This document shows, piece by piece, positions 62,337-64,000 of a DNA stretch of 64,000 bases. Each line of letters opens with the position of its first letter. Within the stretch, counting starts at the first letter, position 1. The DNA is from Deltaproteobacteria bacterium (GTDB lineage Bacteria; Myxococcota_A; UBA9042; PHBI01): contig JACKFA010000004.1 in assembly GCA_020632715.1 (NCBI GenBank), positions 434,001 to 498,000 on the forward strand, given 5' to 3'. The notes beneath the pieces are model-generated. The model did no database searches. It was not told the DNA's origin and saw only the letters and a list, made by a program, of their open reading frames with translations. The translations under genes and the position numbers were made by a program.

Positions 62337-62742
62337 GTTTTCTACTACCGCGCTGGGGTTGACGACCCGCAGCAGCGGGCTCCGATCATGGTATCGAGCA
62401 ATGGGCGTGTCAACATAAGCCGACCCGGCGCGCCCGCTCATTACCTCGACTCGACGCGCGCGTCGAGCGGCGGGCAGGGACGCCTCGTGGGTAGTTGTCA
62501 GTCACGGCAGGATTGATCGCCGACGCGAAAAAAACTGGGGGCCCGGCGGTCCGCGCGACGTGCGGGCGCCGTCGACGGCCGCGCGGAGCCCCGACGACGC
62601 CACAACGCGCCGACGGCGGAGGCCATGCCGACCCACCAGGTGTTCGGAGGCTTACGACGCCGCGGCGGACGGCGTGCCGGGCCTGAGACGACGAACGCGG
62701 CGCCGAGGCGCCGCGTCCATGTCGCGATGACCCAGTCCCCGC
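62337..62742. other. Intergenic region, 406 bp
   Basis: No convincing gene. It includes an A-rich patch (ACGCGAAAAAAACTGGG, about 62524-62540) that may belong to the promoter of the coiled-coil gene, and the GC-rich hairpin described separately. Short readable frames here lack start signals and typical codon use. Confidence 0.6.
62695..62716 (-). terminator. GC hairpin downstream of the GltG-like gene
   Basis: ACGCGGCGCC-GA-GGCGCCGCGT forms a 10-bp perfect stem 27 bp after the stop codon. No T-tract follows, so termination activity is only suggested. Confidence 0.4.
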
Positions 62743-64000
62743 CTACTTCGTGTCGAGGAGGAACGGGTAGGAGAAGGTCACCGAGCCGCCCGACGGCGGG
62801 TCGAAACGCCAGCCGCGGACCTTGTCGATGATGCAGCTCGCGATCTCCGAGTTGCCCGTCGTGTTGCCCGACGCGCTGATGTCGGTGATGCGCCCGGCCG
62901 AGCCGATGGTGAACCGGATGGTCACCTTGCCGCGGAGGTTCGGGTTCCCCTTGAGCGCCTTCTCGTAGCAGTACTTGATGGCGCCCTTCCGGCGCGAGAA
63001 CACCCGCGCGACCGCGCTCTTGTCGATCTGCCCGGTGCCCGTCTGGCCGGTGACGGCGCCGCCGCCGACGTTCGCGCGCACCTTGATCTCGCCGCGCTCG
63101 TCCTTGGAGTCGGTCTTCACGGCCTGCGTCGCGATGTGCTCACCGCCCGCCTCGGCCTTCGACAGCGACTTGTAGCGGTCGCCCTCGCCGGTCGCCGCCG
63201 AGGGCCCCCCGACGAACGTCGAGCTCCCGTCGGTCGCCTCGGTGACGCCGCCCGGGAGGTCGAACGCCTTGTCGAGGTTCGCGGCGTGGACGCCGTTGTT
63301 GAGCGTGTTGAGCGCGCCCGGCCCACCGTCGCCGCTGTCCGAGCCGAGGACGTGCAGGAACGTGCTCGTGCGGACCTTCGCGGTCAGCTTCTCGCGGTTC
63401 GCCGCGCGCTCGGCCGCCGTCATCGGCTTCTTCTCGGTGTTGGCCGTCTTGGTGGGCGTCTTCTGCTTCGGCGGCTCCGGCTTGATGTCCGGGACCTCCG
63501 TCGGCTCCTCCGTCTTCTCCTCGGTCTTCGCCTCCTCCGGCTTCTCCTCCTCGGGGGGCTTCTCCTCCTCCTTCTTCTCGCGCTCGAGCCGCACCTCGGC
63601 CTTCAGCTGGTCGTAGATGCGATCACCCTGGTGGTCGTACTGCCGCGCCATGTACTGGCCGGTCTCCTTCCACCAGTAGTCGAGCCCGGCGCCGGAGCCG
63701 CCGAGGACGAGGAAGCTCGTCATGAGGATGTAGACGAGGGGCCACTCGAGCTGCGAGGCGATCCCGCCGCGCGCGGCGGCCGGCAGCTGCGGCCGCGGCA
63801 TGACCGGCGGCGCGTCGACGAACTGGAAGAGCAGCATGACGTTGCCGAACGTCACCTTGCCCTTCTCGGTGGCCGTGAGCGGCAGGACGTACTTGCTGCC
63901 CTTCTTCGTGACGCGCTTGCTCTGGACGAGCTCCGCGAGGCTCATCGGCTCTTCGCCGCCGATGTCGACGCGGCCTTCCATGCCGCGCTCGAAGACGAGC
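62743..64000 (-). CDS. GltG/AgmX-like TonB-family gliding/transport protein (5' partial)
   Basis: The frame is open to the right edge (LVFERG before MEGRVDIGGEE), so the N-terminus lies outside. Visible: the end of an FHA-like/cytoplasmic domain (GKVTFGNVMLLFQFVDAPPV MPRPQLP), one membrane helix (WPLVYILMTSFLVLGGSGAG), a long periplasmic Lys/Glu/Pro-rich stretch (KKEEEKPPEEEKPEEAKTEE) typical of TonB spacers, and a C-terminal AgmX/PglI-TonB domain (FSRRKGAIKYCYEKALKGNP, LRGKVTIRFTIGSAGRITDI, VRGWRFDPPSGGSVTFSYPF) with the paired Cys of that family (KYCYEK, ASCIID). In Myxococcus such proteins span the envelope in the Agl/Glt gliding and sporulation Nfs machines, energised by an AglRQS-type motor. 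The motor genes would lie further right. Confidence 0.85.
   Translation of the reverse strand, partial: LVFERGMEGRVDIGGEEPMSLAELVQSKRVTKKGSKYVLPLTATEKGKVTFGNVMLLFQFVDAPPVMPRPQLPAAARGGIASQLEWPLVYILMTSFLVLGGSGAGLDYWWKETGQYMARQYDHQGDRIYDQLKAEVRLEREKKEEEKPPEEEKPEEAKTEEKTEEPTEVPDIKPEPPKQKTPTKTANTEKKPMTAAERAANREKLTAKVRTSTFLHVLGSDSGDGGPGALNTLNNGVHAANLDKAFDLPGGVTEATDGSSTFVGGPSAATGEGDRYKSLSKAEAGGEHIATQAVKTDSKDERGEIKVRANVGGGAVTGQTGTGQIDKSAVARVFSRRKGAIKYCYEKALKGNPNLRGKVTIRFTIGSAGRITDISASGNTTGNSEIASCIIDKVRGWRFDPPSGGSVTFSYPFLLDTK

Noticed and set aside
62337..62742. Short plus-strand reading frames in the intergenic region
   Set aside because: No ribosome site, no recognisable protein features, and composition like noncoding GC-rich DNA.

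Overview
The window looks like chromosomal DNA of a myxobacterium (phylum Myxococcota, probably class Polyangia). GC content is very high. The lineage markers are a MYXO-CTERM-like C-terminus with a Myxococcus-type Cys-rich repeat (14586-22748), MopE-type D-x-CDG repeats, a gliding-motility GltG/AgmX-type TonB-family protein (62743-64000), and several very large modular secreted proteins. No RNA gene, CRISPR array, phage module or transposase gene was seen.

Layout. 1-5395 (-): a giant secreted protein with carboxypeptidase-regulatory-like, fibronectin-III and at least 18 calcium-binding EGF modules; it runs off the left edge. 5545-11035: a short DMT transporter with a His-rich tail, an iron-sulfur photolyase, a ricin-type lectin and a molybdopterin oxidoreductase; the last three are frameshifted. 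11097-14334: two tandem paralogous lipoproteins, an MVL-type mannan-binding lectin and a small secreted protein. 14586-22748: a 2720-aa beta-helix/MopE/HYR surface protein. 22736-24571 (-): a small zinc-ribbon protein and an exported actin-like protein. 24743-25762: an M23 peptidase. 25740-29482 (-): a TPP-enzyme/epimerase/SDR operon, divergent from its likely TetR regulator (29608-30243). 30240-38319: methyltransferase-Nudix fusion, CBS protein, sirtuin, TrmJ-like methylase, DUF5924-like membrane protein, CMD-family protein, acidic protein and UbiB-like kinase. 38310-43422 (+): small secreted protein, aldehyde dehydrogenase, fatty acyl-CoA ligase, CDF transporter. 43674-51470: a 2598-aa choice-of-anchor-A protein. 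51486-59394 (-): a tightly coupled run DnaJ / LpoA-like / ThiL / lipid kinase / pseudo-phosphoesterase / HemW. 59455-64000 (-): polysaccharide export pair (OPX lipoprotein and beta-barrel), a periplasmic coiled-coil protein and the GltG-like protein.

The most remarkable gene is 23363-24571. It encodes a protein resembling eukaryotic actin over its whole length, including the C-terminal SVWIGGS and DYDASGP blocks. It carries an N-terminal signal peptide and an acidic Pro-rich linker, lacks the part that forms actin subdomain 2, and has substituted both phosphate loops and the catalytic Gln/His. It reads as an exported pseudo-actin.

Second, two roughly 155-165-bp palindromic elements sit inside protein genes. 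One (60096-60249, 5-bp target duplication CTCAG) adds exactly 53 codons in frame to the signal peptide of the OPX lipoprotein, as Rickettsia palindromic elements do. The other (about 26061-26226) breaks an SDR gene.

The first 11 kb carry about ten small indels in four otherwise well-conserved genes. Since the remaining 53 kb look clean apart from the SDR insertion, local sequence error is a serious possibility there.
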